Below, piece by piece: positions 55,873 to 64,000 of a stretch of 64,000 bases of DNA. The notes beneath the pieces were generated by a model. It did not search any database. It saw only the letters and a list, made by a program, of their open reading frames with translations, and had not been told where the DNA came from. The stretch covers positions 1 through 64,000 of the forward strand of contig JADGHX010000001.1 in NCBI GenBank assembly GCA_019683695.1. Direction: 5' to 3'. Source of the stretch: Steroidobacteraceae bacterium. GTDB lineage: Bacteria > Pseudomonadota > Gammaproteobacteria > Steroidobacterales > Steroidobacteraceae. A program made the translations under genes and the position numbers. Each line of letters starts with the position of its first letter. Position 1 is the first letter of the stretch.

Positions 55873-56508
55873 CTACAGCCAGTGGAATCCGCGCGCCATC
55901 ACGCCCAGGAGGGAGGCGGCCAGCGCGACCTGGAGACCGATCGCCCAGAGTCGGGCTTTCCACAGGTCCGCCTTGACGCCGTCGATCTTGTCGGTGACTT
56001 CCTTGTGCGTGCCGTCCAGCCGCCTGGACAGGTCGTCGATCCGGCCGTCGAGCCGCTTGCCGAGACCCTCCACGCGGCTGGAGATTTCGCCGCTGAGTTT
56101 TTCCAGCAGGTCGCGCCGCCCGCTTTCCACATTGGCGGCCATGCGCTCGAACCGGGCGCTGAGCTCCTCGCGCACGCTTTCCGTACGCGCGGTCAGTTCC
56201 TTGCGCTCGTTGTCCATTCGCGTTGCCATCGTCTCGATCTTGGCGATCACCTCGGCACGCACACTGTCGGACTTGTCGGAAAGCTCCCGTCGCACGCCAT
56301 CGATCCGGCCGGCGAGATCATCGAACCGGGCGTTGGCCGCGGTCGCGGCTGCATCGACACGCCGGTTCAGCTCGATGCCGTTCTGTTCAAGCTTCTCGCG
56401 CAGAGCCGTGAGGCCGCTGCCCGTTTCACGAACAGCGGCCTTGATGTCCACCGTGTCGGACTGGATGTGGCGGACATCCGAGCGCAGCTCCGCAAACTGC
56501 ACTTCCAT
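55873..56508 (-). CDS. Coiled-coil protein with C-terminal TM anchor
   Basis: MEVQFAELRSDVRHIQSDTVDIKAAVRETGSGLTALREKLEQNG...RLDGRIDDLSRRLDGTHKEVTDKIDGVKADLWKARLWAIGLQVALAASLLGVMARGFHWL. Confidence 0.8.
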   Translation of the reverse strand: MEVQFAELRSDVRHIQSDTVDIKAAVRETGSGLTALREKLEQNGIELNRRVDAAATAANARFDDLAGRIDGVRRELSDKSDSVRAEVIAKIETMATRMDNERKELTARTESVREELSARFERMAANVESGRRDLLEKLSGEISSRVEGLGKRLDGRIDDLSRRLDGTHKEVTDKIDGVKADLWKARLWAIGLQVALAASLLGVMARGFHWL

Positions 56509-57013
56509 ATCGTCCCCTTCACCGAACGACACGGAGTATCGACCCGCCCAGTCGGCTGTGGGAAGCAGCGCGGCTCTCATGTGTCACCGCGACCTCTCTT
56601 CGGGATTGGCCTTTGGCATGGCCGTGATTGTAGATTATATCCATCAGACAAGGAAAGCGGGATCAACGAACGAGGCACGCTTCACGGCCTCATGCAATCG
56701 CCTTCAGGGAAGGCAGCAGAGCCTCCAGAGGAAGAGCAGAAGCCAAAGAGCTCGAGGGTGCGCAGGACGCACCCGGCACGTTTCACGTACAGCAATCTGC
56801 CCTTGGGCCCAACTCCGATGGATCGGTTGCGATACGACGCCAGCCGATGGATGTCGCGCTCGCCGTATGAGATTCGCTGTCGAGGGGCGCGGGAGCGGCC
56901 CTGGCGAAGGATCGTTGCGGACTACTGCAAGGTGAACTTGTCGATTCTGCTGTTGAAGCCGCCGTGGCAGCCGAAGGTGTAGGCTTGAGCTATCGTGCGC
57001 GAGAGGGCCAGTC

Positions 57014-57760
57014 ATGACGATCGAATCGGATCAGGATCTGCAGGGACTTCGCAGCGCGGGCCGGGTGGTCGCGCTGGCTCTCGCCACCATGCGAAGCAGC
57101 GCCCGTGCGGGGATGACCACCGCAGAGCTGGACGCAATCGGAGAGAACATCCTCCGCGCGCACGGCGCACGGTCTGCTCCCCGCGTGACGTACGGCTTTC
57201 CGGGCACCACGTGCATCAGCATCAACGAAGAGGTCGCGCACGGTGTGCCGGGAGAGCGGGTCATTCAGCCCGGGGACATGGTCAATGTCGACGTGTCGGC
57301 CGAGCTCAACGGTTACTTCGCAGACACGGGCGCAAGCTTCATCGTCCCGCCGAGCACGCCGGAGAAGGAGCGGCTGTGCCGGAGCACGCAGATGGCTCTG
57401 GAGCATGCGATGGAGCACGCCGTCGCCGGCGGTCCATTGAATGCCATCGGCAAGGCCATCGAGGCCACCGCCAAGCGTCAGGGTTTTCGTGTGATTCGCA
57501 ATCTCGGCAGTCACGGCGTGGGCCGCGCGCTGCACGAGGAGCCCTCATGCATCCTGCCGTACTACGAGCCGCGCGACAGGCGGCGTCTGCACGAAGGCAT
57601 GGTCATTACCATCGAGCCGTTTCTCTCCACCCGCGCGCGCCACGCCACCGAAGCGGACGATGGATGGACGCTCAAGGGGCCGCCGGGCACGTTCGCGGCT
57701 CAATATGAACACACTCTCGTCATCACGCGCGGCAAGCCGCTGGTGATGACGGCTTTGTGA
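57014..57760 (+). CDS. map: Type I methionine aminopeptidase
   Basis: VTYGFPGTTCISINEEVAHGVPGERVIQPGDMVNVDVSAELNGYFADTG...GSHGVGRALHEEP...GMVITIEPFLS. Confidence 0.95.
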   Translation: MTIESDQDLQGLRSAGRVVALALATMRSSARAGMTTAELDAIGENILRAHGARSAPRVTYGFPGTTCISINEEVAHGVPGERVIQPGDMVNVDVSAELNGYFADTGASFIVPPSTPEKERLCRSTQMALEHAMEHAVAGGPLNAIGKAIEATAKRQGFRVIRNLGSHGVGRALHEEPSCILPYYEPRDRRRLHEGMVITIEPFLSTRARHATEADDGWTLKGPPGTFAAQYEHTLVITRGKPLVMTAL

Positions 57761-58016
57761 TCCGCGCAGTCTGACAGCACCCGCTCGCGTCCAGCGTCAC
57801 GCTGAGCACGGAACGTGATCGAGTGTTGCTTCGTGCGGCCGCAGCCGATTCACGGTGTCGAGCCTCGCTGCCACCGAGTCATCGCTCGTGCGCGAGATCT
57901 ATGCCCGGCAGACGCGCCGTCGCCCGGGAAACTCCGTTCAGTCGCAAATCGTGTATCGCATGGACTGCGGCCAGGGCACCGAGCGGACAGCGCCCTGATC
58001 AACGCGCCCGGCCCGA

Positions 58017-58241
58017 TCAGCGTGGTGGCGTCGCGGATTTGTCTTCCTCGTCGGGCGAGGCTCGCCGTTCGGCAGGGCTCTGCTGAGGCGGCGGCGAGCT
58101 CTGCGGCGACTGGGGGCTTCCGGCCTGGCCCGGGCGCGTCACGACCTCCCCACCGGAGTCCGGCAGGTAAAGCGGCCCCTTCTGACCACACGCGGCGGTG
58201 ATCAGCAGGACTGTGGCAGCCAAAGCGGTTCTCAGCAGCAT
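58017..58241 (-). CDS. lptM: LPS translocon maturation chaperone LptM (YifL-like small lipoprotein)
   Basis: MLLRTALAATVLLITAACGQKGPLYLPDSGGEV (lipobox plus CGQKGPLYLP). Confidence 0.9.
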   Translation of the reverse strand: MLLRTALAATVLLITAACGQKGPLYLPDSGGEVVTRPGQAGSPQSPQSSPPPQQSPAERRASPDEEDKSATPPR

Positions 58242-58391
58242 GTTCAGCTCTCTCGAAGCACTACGTCGCAGGCAACGTTCGCGGTGATGTCCCCGTGATC
58301 GGGGCGGGTCGGAGCCGAGCTCCCTGTCGAGGTCCGCTCTCATTGTGGCGCTGGGCGCCAGCGAGAATCGCGACACGATCCACCCCGGTGT

Positions 58392-58820
58392 TCACACATA
58401 CATCGGCCGGCGGTCGCGCAGCGCGAACCAGCCGCGCGCTACGCGGTAGATGACCCACACACCCAGCGCCAGCGCGCCGATGATCCACGTAACGATACCA
58501 ATGAGGATGAAGGCGAGTACGAAAGACACAGCCCCGATCACCAGCCCCCAGAGCAGCGCGTACCAGAATGTGCGGATCTGCCAGCTGAAGTGCGAATCGA
58601 GGAACGTGCCGCGCACCGCCGAGCGGCGCGCGTAGTTCATGATCACCGCGATGATGGAAGGCAGCCCGAAAACGAAGTTGCCAACGATGGTGGCGCTCGT
58701 CACCACACCCACCACCACAGACAACGCGTGCAGCGCGTAGATGATATGGGTGTACGTGATGAGAGACGGATCAACACCCTGTGCCGCCGGGATGCCGGGT
58801 GTGAGTGTGTCGTTGGCCAT
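58392..58820 (-). CDS. DUF4870-like four-TM membrane protein
   Basis: ITYTHIIYALHALSVVVGVVTSATIVGNFVFGLPSIIAVIMNYARRSAVRGTFLDSHFSWQIRTFWYALLW. Confidence 0.85.
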   Translation of the reverse strand: MANDTLTPGIPAAQGVDPSLITYTHIIYALHALSVVVGVVTSATIVGNFVFGLPSIIAVIMNYARRSAVRGTFLDSHFSWQIRTFWYALLWGLVIGAVSFVLAFILIGIVTWIIGALALGVWVIYRVARGWFALRDRRPMYV

Positions 58821-58924
58821 GACGTGCACCTCCGTACCGTGCGCTTGAAGCAAGCCGGCTGCCCGATTGCTGTCCGGCTTCAGTTTGCCCGGGCTTCACC
58901 GGGATCGGTGGGCCCCATGAAACT

Positions 58925-59377
58925 TCAGCTTGCGCTACCGCCATTCGTGCCGGACTGACGCTCCAACACTGCCATCGTGAGTCTCGAGACGCAGACGAGG
59001 CGCTCCTGCTCATCCCGGATCTCGATATGCCACACGTGGCTGCGGGTGCCGATGTGCCAGGGGCGCGCCGTCGCGGTGACGACACCGGAGGCCACCGGAC
59101 GCAGGTGATTCGCGTTGATTTCCTGCCCCACACAGTAGACGCGCGCCTGGTCCACACACAGGTTCGCCGCGAAACTGCCGATGGTCTCGGCGAGCGCGAC
59201 GGATGCTCCCCCGTGAAGAATACCCATGATCTGCCGCGTGCGCGCGTCCACCGGCATGGTCGCCCGGAGAAAGTCCGGCCCCACTTCGGTAAAGCGAATG
59301 CCCAGATGATCGACCATCGTGTTCGCGCCACGATGGACGATGTCCTCGAGTCTCACGTCCGTGAACCAGATGCTCAT
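58925..59377 (-). CDS. PaaI-like hotdog thioesterase
   Basis: HLGIRFTEVGPDFLRATMPVDARTRQIMGILHGGASVALAETIGSFAANL. Confidence 0.92.
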   Translation of the reverse strand: MSIWFTDVRLEDIVHRGANTMVDHLGIRFTEVGPDFLRATMPVDARTRQIMGILHGGASVALAETIGSFAANLCVDQARVYCVGQEINANHLRPVASGVVTATARPWHIGTRSHVWHIEIRDEQERLVCVSRLTMAVLERQSGTNGGSAS

Positions 59378-59469
59378 GGGCGCGCAGTGTACCGGCTTTG
59401 CATGCGCGACGTGTTCCGAAGCGCTCCCCGGAGTGGCAAGCTGGGGTGCCTCGTTCGGAGGACGGGCCC

Positions 59470-60111
59470 ATGAAGCTGTACACGTATTACCGGAGCACCG
59501 CCGCCTGGCGCGTTCGCATTGCCCTGAACCTGAAGGGCGTGGCGTACGAGTCTGCATTCACGCATCTGCGCACCGGAGAGCATCGCGGCCCAGGGTTCCT
59601 CGCCACGAATCCTCAAGGCCTCATCCCTGTGCTCGATGACAACGGCGTCGTGCTCTCACAGTCGCTCGCCATCATCGAATACCTGAACGAAAAGTATCCG
59701 GAGCCTCCGCTCCTGCCCGCGGACCCTGCGGCGCGTGCACGAGTGCGTTCACTCGCACTCGCCGTGGCGTGCGACATGCATCCGCTCAACAACCTTCGGG
59801 TGCTGAAGTTTCTGCAACAGCGGCTCGGGCTGGATGAGCAAACCGTGACGACAACGTGGTATCACCACTGGATCGCCGAAGGTTTCCGCGGATTGGAAGA
59901 GGAAGCCCGGCGGACCTCTGGCGACGGCCGCCACATGTTCGGCACGAGCCTCACGATGGCGGACGTGTTCATCGTTCCGCAGATGTACAACGCCATGCGC
60001 TTCAAGTGCGACGTGAGCGCGTATCCCACGCTGCGGGGCATTTGTGCTTATCTCGAAACGCTGCCCGCCTTCGCAAAGGCGGCGCCCGAAGCACAGGCCG
60101 ATGCGGAGTAG
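59470..60111 (+). CDS. maiA: Maleylacetoacetate isomerase (zeta-class GST)
   Basis: MKLYTYYRSTAAWRVRIALNLKGVAYE...NPQGLIPVLDDNGVVLSQSLAIIEYLNEKYPEPPLLPADPAARARVRSLAL. Confidence 0.95.
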   Translation: MKLYTYYRSTAAWRVRIALNLKGVAYESAFTHLRTGEHRGPGFLATNPQGLIPVLDDNGVVLSQSLAIIEYLNEKYPEPPLLPADPAARARVRSLALAVACDMHPLNNLRVLKFLQQRLGLDEQTVTTTWYHHWIAEGFRGLEEEARRTSGDGRHMFGTSLTMADVFIVPQMYNAMRFKCDVSAYPTLRGICAYLETLPAFAKAAPEAQADAE

Positions 60112-60214
60112 CTGACGGGCTTGCCGGCCGTCACGGCGGCCGCGCGCGGTTTTCCGACGCCAGCGCACGTGAATGAGTGCGACGAGCGGCCGCGCCTCTA
60201 TGAGCTCCAGCCGC

Positions 60215-60336
60215 ATCTCGCGCATCAGCTGGCCCAGGAGGAATACGGCTTCAAGAAGCGAGGTCTTCCCCGAGGCATTCGCGCCCCAGGTCAGGTTTTG
60301 TCCCGGGTTCAGCCGCGCCGTTCCCGGCACGCCGCC
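60215..60336 (-). pseudogene. RecF/SMC-like P-loop fragment (gene remnant)
   Basis: Minus-strand reading LNPGQNLTWGANASGKTSLLEAVFLLGQLMREMRLELIEARPLVALIHVRW; the Walker A (GxNxSGKTSLLEA) is RecF-like but no full-length ORF follows. Confidence 0.55.
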
Positions 60337-60410
60337 GGCAACAGTGTGGCCCCTTCAGGCGGAGCCGAAGGCTTTGTCGGCAGAACCAGCGCAGGAAACG
60401 CTTGGGTGCG

Positions 60411-61601
60411 TCAGCGCTTGTTCTTCAGTTTCGCGCCCACGCGGCGATATGCCTCGCGGAACGGAATGCCTTCCTTCACCACGAGCGCATTCGCCTCTTC
60501 TGCCGCATGGATGGCCGGGTCCAGCTCGATGTTCTCGGGCCGGAATTTCATCGCGTCGATGGCCGGCGGAAGAATGTCGAGCGTGCGGGACGCCAGGTCG
60601 ATACCGCGGAACAGCGGCACTTTCAGCAACTGCAGGTCCCGCTGATACCCGGAGGGCAGCTTCGCGCAGATGCCGAGCGCTTCCACGAGACACGCCTGCG
60701 CACTGGCCGAGCGCCCGCGGATGAGCTCGAAAACATCCGGATTGCGCTTCTGCGGCATGATCGACGAGCCGGTGGTGAATGCATCCGGCAGCTCGATGAA
60801 CGCGAACTCCTGCGTGTAGAACAGCAGCACGTCCGCCGCGAATCGCCCGAGGTCCTGCATCAGCAAGGCGATTTCGAAGAGCACCTGCGCTTCCGCCTTG
60901 CCGCGCGAAAGCTGCACGGCCGTGACAGGCTCGTGCGTGACGGTGAACCCGAGCTTCTCGCGCGTGGCATTCCGGTTCAGCGGGAGCCCGGGCGTGCCGT
61001 AGCCCGCCGCCGAGCCCAGCGGGCTCTTGCCGATGCGGCGCTGAGCGAGCAGCAAGCCTTCCGCGTCGTCCCGGATCTCCGCGGCGAATCCGCCCGCCCA
61101 CAGCGCCACGGAGCTCGGCATGGCTTGCTGCATGTGGGTGTAACCGGGCAACACTGTGGCGGATTCGCGGGCAGCCAGCCGATCCAGTGCATCCGCCACA
61201 CTTCTTGCACCTTTGCTCAACGCCTCGACGGCATCTCGCAGATAGAGACGCAGAGCCGTGAGCACCTGATCGTTGCGAGAGCGGCCCAGATGCACGCGCC
61301 CGCCAGCGGCACCGATGCGTTGGGTGAGACGCCTCTCGAGCGCGGTCTGGCCATCCTCGTCGGCGAGCTCGATGTGCCACAACCCTTTCGCATGCTCCTC
61401 GCCGATGGCCAGGAGCCCGCTGCGAATGGCTTCCAGATCCTCTGGCGACAGCAGCTTCTGCGCGCAGAGCATTTCCGCGTGCGCGATGGACGCTCGCACG
61501 TCGTATTGGACGAGCCGCTCGTCCAGCGAATAGTCCTCGCCGGCCGTGTACTCGAGCACGCGCTCATCGAGCGGTGCGCCCTTGTCCCAGAGACGGGTCA
61601 T
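60411..61601 (-). CDS. argH: Argininosuccinate lyase
   Basis: HLGRSRNDQVLTALRLYLRD, PGYTHMQQAMPSS, FTTGSSIMPQKRNPDVFELIRG. Confidence 0.97.
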   Translation of the reverse strand: MTRLWDKGAPLDERVLEYTAGEDYSLDERLVQYDVRASIAHAEMLCAQKLLSPEDLEAIRSGLLAIGEEHAKGLWHIELADEDGQTALERRLTQRIGAAGGRVHLGRSRNDQVLTALRLYLRDAVEALSKGARSVADALDRLAARESATVLPGYTHMQQAMPSSVALWAGGFAAEIRDDAEGLLLAQRRIGKSPLGSAAGYGTPGLPLNRNATREKLGFTVTHEPVTAVQLSRGKAEAQVLFEIALLMQDLGRFAADVLLFYTQEFAFIELPDAFTTGSSIMPQKRNPDVFELIRGRSASAQACLVEALGICAKLPSGYQRDLQLLKVPLFRGIDLASRTLDILPPAIDAMKFRPENIELDPAIHAAEEANALVVKEGIPFREAYRRVGAKLKNKR

Positions 61602-62551
61602 GCGTCCGGCGCCGCGCCTCCGCCCGTCTGCTGCTCGTCCGGCGGAATGGCATTGATGTCCGCAACGATGAGCGTGCCCGTGCCCTCGTTCGTGAAGACT
61701 TCGCCGAGAATGCCTTCCGGCGACTTGTACGAGACCACGTGCACGCGCCGCACACCTCCGCGGATCGCATCTTCGATGGCCTTCGCCTTGGGCAGCATGC
61801 CATCGACGATGCGTTTCTCGTCCTTCAGGCGCTTGAGTCCGCGCAGGTCCGTGTACGAGATGAGGGAGCCGGGGTCTTCCACGCGCTCGAGTATGCCGGG
61901 TGCTCCCGTGCAAAGAATGAGCTTTTCCGCGCCCAGCGCGGCGCCAATGGCCGCGGCAACCGTATCCGCATTGATGTTGAGCAGCGTGCCCGTCTCATCG
62001 GCGGACAGCGGGCTCACCACGGGCATCAGGCCGTTGTCGAGGAGCTTGCGCAGCACCGTGGTATCCACGCCATCGATATCGCCGACGAAGCCGAAATCCA
62101 CGAGCTCGCTGCTGCCATCGACCTTCACGGGCGGCCGCTTGTGAGCGCGCACGAGCCCCGCGTCCACGCCGCTGATGCCGATGGCATCGATGTTCAGATC
62201 CCGGCAGATGCCGAGAATGCGCGTGTTGATGAGGCCATTCAGCACCATGGCGGTGACATCGATGGACTTTTCGTCCGTGACGCGCCGGCCCTGCACCATG
62301 CGGCTCTGTACGCCGAGCGCTTCCTGCAATTCCGTCACCTGCGGACCGCCGCCGTGGACCATCACCACCCGCACGCCGAAGTAGTGCAGGATGGCGATCT
62401 GCTCGATGAGCACGCGCGTGGAGTCCGTGTCCGCGAAGACACCGCCGCCGGCCTTCACCACGAAGGTCTTGCCCTTGTACATGCGGATGTACGGCGCGGC
62501 GCTCTTCAAAGCGTGGATCGCCTGGGCCTGGTCGCCTCGATTCAAAATCAT
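61598..62551 (-). CDS. argB: Acetylglutamate kinase
   Basis: KTFVVKAGGGVF, VMVHGGGPQVTELQEALG, NINADTVAAAIGAALGAEKLI. Confidence 0.96.
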   Translation of the reverse strand: MILNRGDQAQAIHALKSAAPYIRMYKGKTFVVKAGGGVFADTDSTRVLIEQIAILHYFGVRVVMVHGGGPQVTELQEALGVQSRMVQGRRVTDEKSIDVTAMVLNGLINTRILGICRDLNIDAIGISGVDAGLVRAHKRPPVKVDGSSELVDFGFVGDIDGVDTTVLRKLLDNGLMPVVSPLSADETGTLLNINADTVAAAIGAALGAEKLILCTGAPGILERVEDPGSLISYTDLRGLKRLKDEKRIVDGMLPKAKAIEDAIRGGVRRVHVVSYKSPEGILGEVFTNEGTGTLIVADINAIPPDEQQTGGGAAPDA

Positions 62552-62554
62552 CGT

Positions 62555-63556
62555 TTAGATTCCCTTGAGCAGCTTGTAGAGCACCGCCATCTGCACGGTC
62601 AGGCGGTTGTAGGCTTCACGTTGCACGACGCTGCGCGGGCCGTCGAGCACTTCGTCGGCCACGGCAGTGTTTCGCCGCACGGGCAGGCAATGCATGAGGC
62701 GGCAATCGAGTGCCGCGTGGGCGAACCAGTCGTTGCGCACGCACCAGTCGGTGAGCCGGGCGCGGAGCTCGCCGTCAGCCGCGGCGTCGCCGTAGTACGT
62801 GGTCGAGCCCCATTCCTTCGCGTAGAGCACCTGCGCGCCCTCGAGCGCCTCGCGACGGTCGCTCGTTTCGCGCACGGAGCCGCCGGAGAGCGCGGCCGCG
62901 GCGCGCGCCTTCTCCATGATCTGGGGCGGAAGCGCAAAGCCTTCCGGGCGCAGCACCACCACCTCCATGCCGCGCATCGCGGCCATGTGCGTGGTCGCAG
63001 CCGGCACCGCAAGCGGGAGCGCGCGCGGATGCCACACCCAGGAGAGCACGAACTTCGCGTTCCTCGGCACGCCGAGGTCGTCCATCGTCTTCCAGTCGGC
63101 GAGCGCCTGGCAGGGGTGGTTCACGGCCGACTCGAGGTTCACGAGCGGCTTGTCCACCACCGCAGCCATTGCGTTGAACGCGGTCTCGGCCAGGTCGTAG
63201 CGCAGATCCTTGCCGTCCGCGAAAGCACGGATGCCAAGGGCATCGCAGTAGGAGGCGAGCACGGGAATGCCTTCGCGCACGTGTTCTGCAGCGGCACCGT
63301 TCATCACGGCGCCGAGGCGCGTTTCGAGCTGCCACGTGCCCTGGCCCGGCGTGATCACGAACGAGGTGCCGCCGAGTTTCGCCATGCCCGCCTGGAAGGA
63401 GGCGAGCGTTCGCAGGGACGGGTTGAAGAAGACCATGCCGAGGATCTTGCCGGCCAGCGCCTGCGGCTCGGGGTGCGCTTCGAGCCGGCGGGCGAGGTCG
63501 AGCAACTCCTGCACCTCCTCGCGCTGCAGGTCTGCGAGATCGAGGAAGCGTTTCAT
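62555..63556 (-). CDS. N-acetylornithine carbamoyltransferase-like transcarbamylase
   Basis: MVFFNPSLRTLASFQAGMAKLGGTSFVITPGQGTWQLETRLGAVMNGAAAEHVREGIPVLASYCDALGIRAF; HPCQALADWKT; adjacent to argB/argH/argD; resembles the AOTCase/SOTCase branch more than canonical OTCase. Confidence 0.88.
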   Translation of the reverse strand: MKRFLDLADLQREEVQELLDLARRLEAHPEPQALAGKILGMVFFNPSLRTLASFQAGMAKLGGTSFVITPGQGTWQLETRLGAVMNGAAAEHVREGIPVLASYCDALGIRAFADGKDLRYDLAETAFNAMAAVVDKPLVNLESAVNHPCQALADWKTMDDLGVPRNAKFVLSWVWHPRALPLAVPAATTHMAAMRGMEVVVLRPEGFALPPQIMEKARAAAALSGGSVRETSDRREALEGAQVLYAKEWGSTTYYGDAAADGELRARLTDWCVRNDWFAHAALDCRLMHCLPVRRNTAVADEVLDGPRSVVQREAYNRLTVQMAVLYKLLKGI

Positions 63557-64000
63557 GGGAGATGCGCCAGTGCGTCGCGCAGCAGATCCACGTGCTGCTC
63601 TTCGAGAATGTAGGGCGGCAGCAGGCGCAGGATGTTCGGGTCGGTGCTCGTGCCCGCGAGGATGCCGACCTCCAGCAGCTGCGCGTGAATCTCCCTGGCC
63701 GGGCGCTTCGTCCGCAGGCCGAGGAGGAAGCCTTCGCCCTGAAAACCGGTCACGGGCCCGACGGCGCAGGTTTCGCGAATGTACGCGGACACGCGTCGCA
63801 CCTGCTCGAGCAGCTTTTGCGACTCCACGGCCTCGATGAAGGCCTCCACGCAGGCGCACGCCATGGGGCCGCCGCCGTACGTCGTGCCGAGCGAATCGAG
63901 CTTGATGGCCTGCGACACCTTCGGCGAGGTGAGCAGCGCCGCGACCGGAAAGCCGTTCCCGAGCGCTTTCGCGGTGGTGATCATGTCCGGCTGCACGCCG
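63553..64000 (-). CDS. argD: Acetylornithine aminotransferase-like class III aminotransferase (truncated by window end)
   Basis: PDMITTAKALGNGFPVAALLTSPKVSQAIKLDSLGTTYGGGPMACACVEAFIEAVE (PLP-Lys AKALGNGFP). Confidence 0.9.
   Translation of the reverse strand, partial: GVQPDMITTAKALGNGFPVAALLTSPKVSQAIKLDSLGTTYGGGPMACACVEAFIEAVESQKLLEQVRRVSAYIRETCAVGPVTGFQGEGFLLGLRTKRPAREIHAQLLEVGILAGTSTDPNILRLLPPYILEEQHVDLLRDALAHLP

Noticed and set aside
56600-56982. Tail of ORF 55882-56982 as a separate gene (MQSPSGKAAEPP...PPWQPKV)
   Set aside because: No Shine-Dalgarno sequence or recognised family; Arg-rich composition; insufficient support.

Overview
This is a high-GC bacterial chromosome segment. By inference it is gammaproteobacterial, possibly Xanthomonadales/Nevskiales/Steroidobacter-like: it carries ubiB/J/E, ubiK, hslVU, dapF-DUF484-xerC, polA..engB-cyt c4-dsbA and lptM. 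Most of it is densely coding housekeeping DNA. Gene groups include: a ubiquinone cluster; a three-gene 2-oxoacid:ferredoxin oxidoreductase operon with a GltD-like diflavin/Fe-S partner; a PLD-VTT/EEP/YihY membrane-lipid cluster; a stand-alone HipA-family (YjjJ-like) kinase gene behind an AT-rich repeat array; dapF-DUF484-xerC-hslVU; an AlgZ/AlgR-like two-component pair; amtB; a YifB ATPase; an ABC ATPase plus adaptor lacking a permease; a DUF1501/DUF1800/cytochrome c5 block; polA; engB; and an arginine cluster with an acetylornithine-carbamoyltransferase-like enzyme. There is one tRNA, Arg(CCG). The observations most worth follow-up are: (1) a multi-hairpin, C-rich-loop candidate sRNA in the polA-engB interval whose intrinsic terminator is embedded antisense in the engB 3' end; (2) the HipA-like gene with its operator-like repeats; (3) a 153-bp tandem repeat array beside tRNA-Arg; (4) a mosaic direct/inverted repeat region at the window start; (5) a poly-C/poly-G tract that appears to corrupt the 5' end of the PLD gene; (6) the OFOR/GltD-like operon; (7) a 35-aa ribosomal protein THX gene missed by the ORF track. 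No CRISPR array, rRNA, prophage or IS element was seen. No computation was run. All family calls come from reading motifs, and start codons were adjusted by eye.
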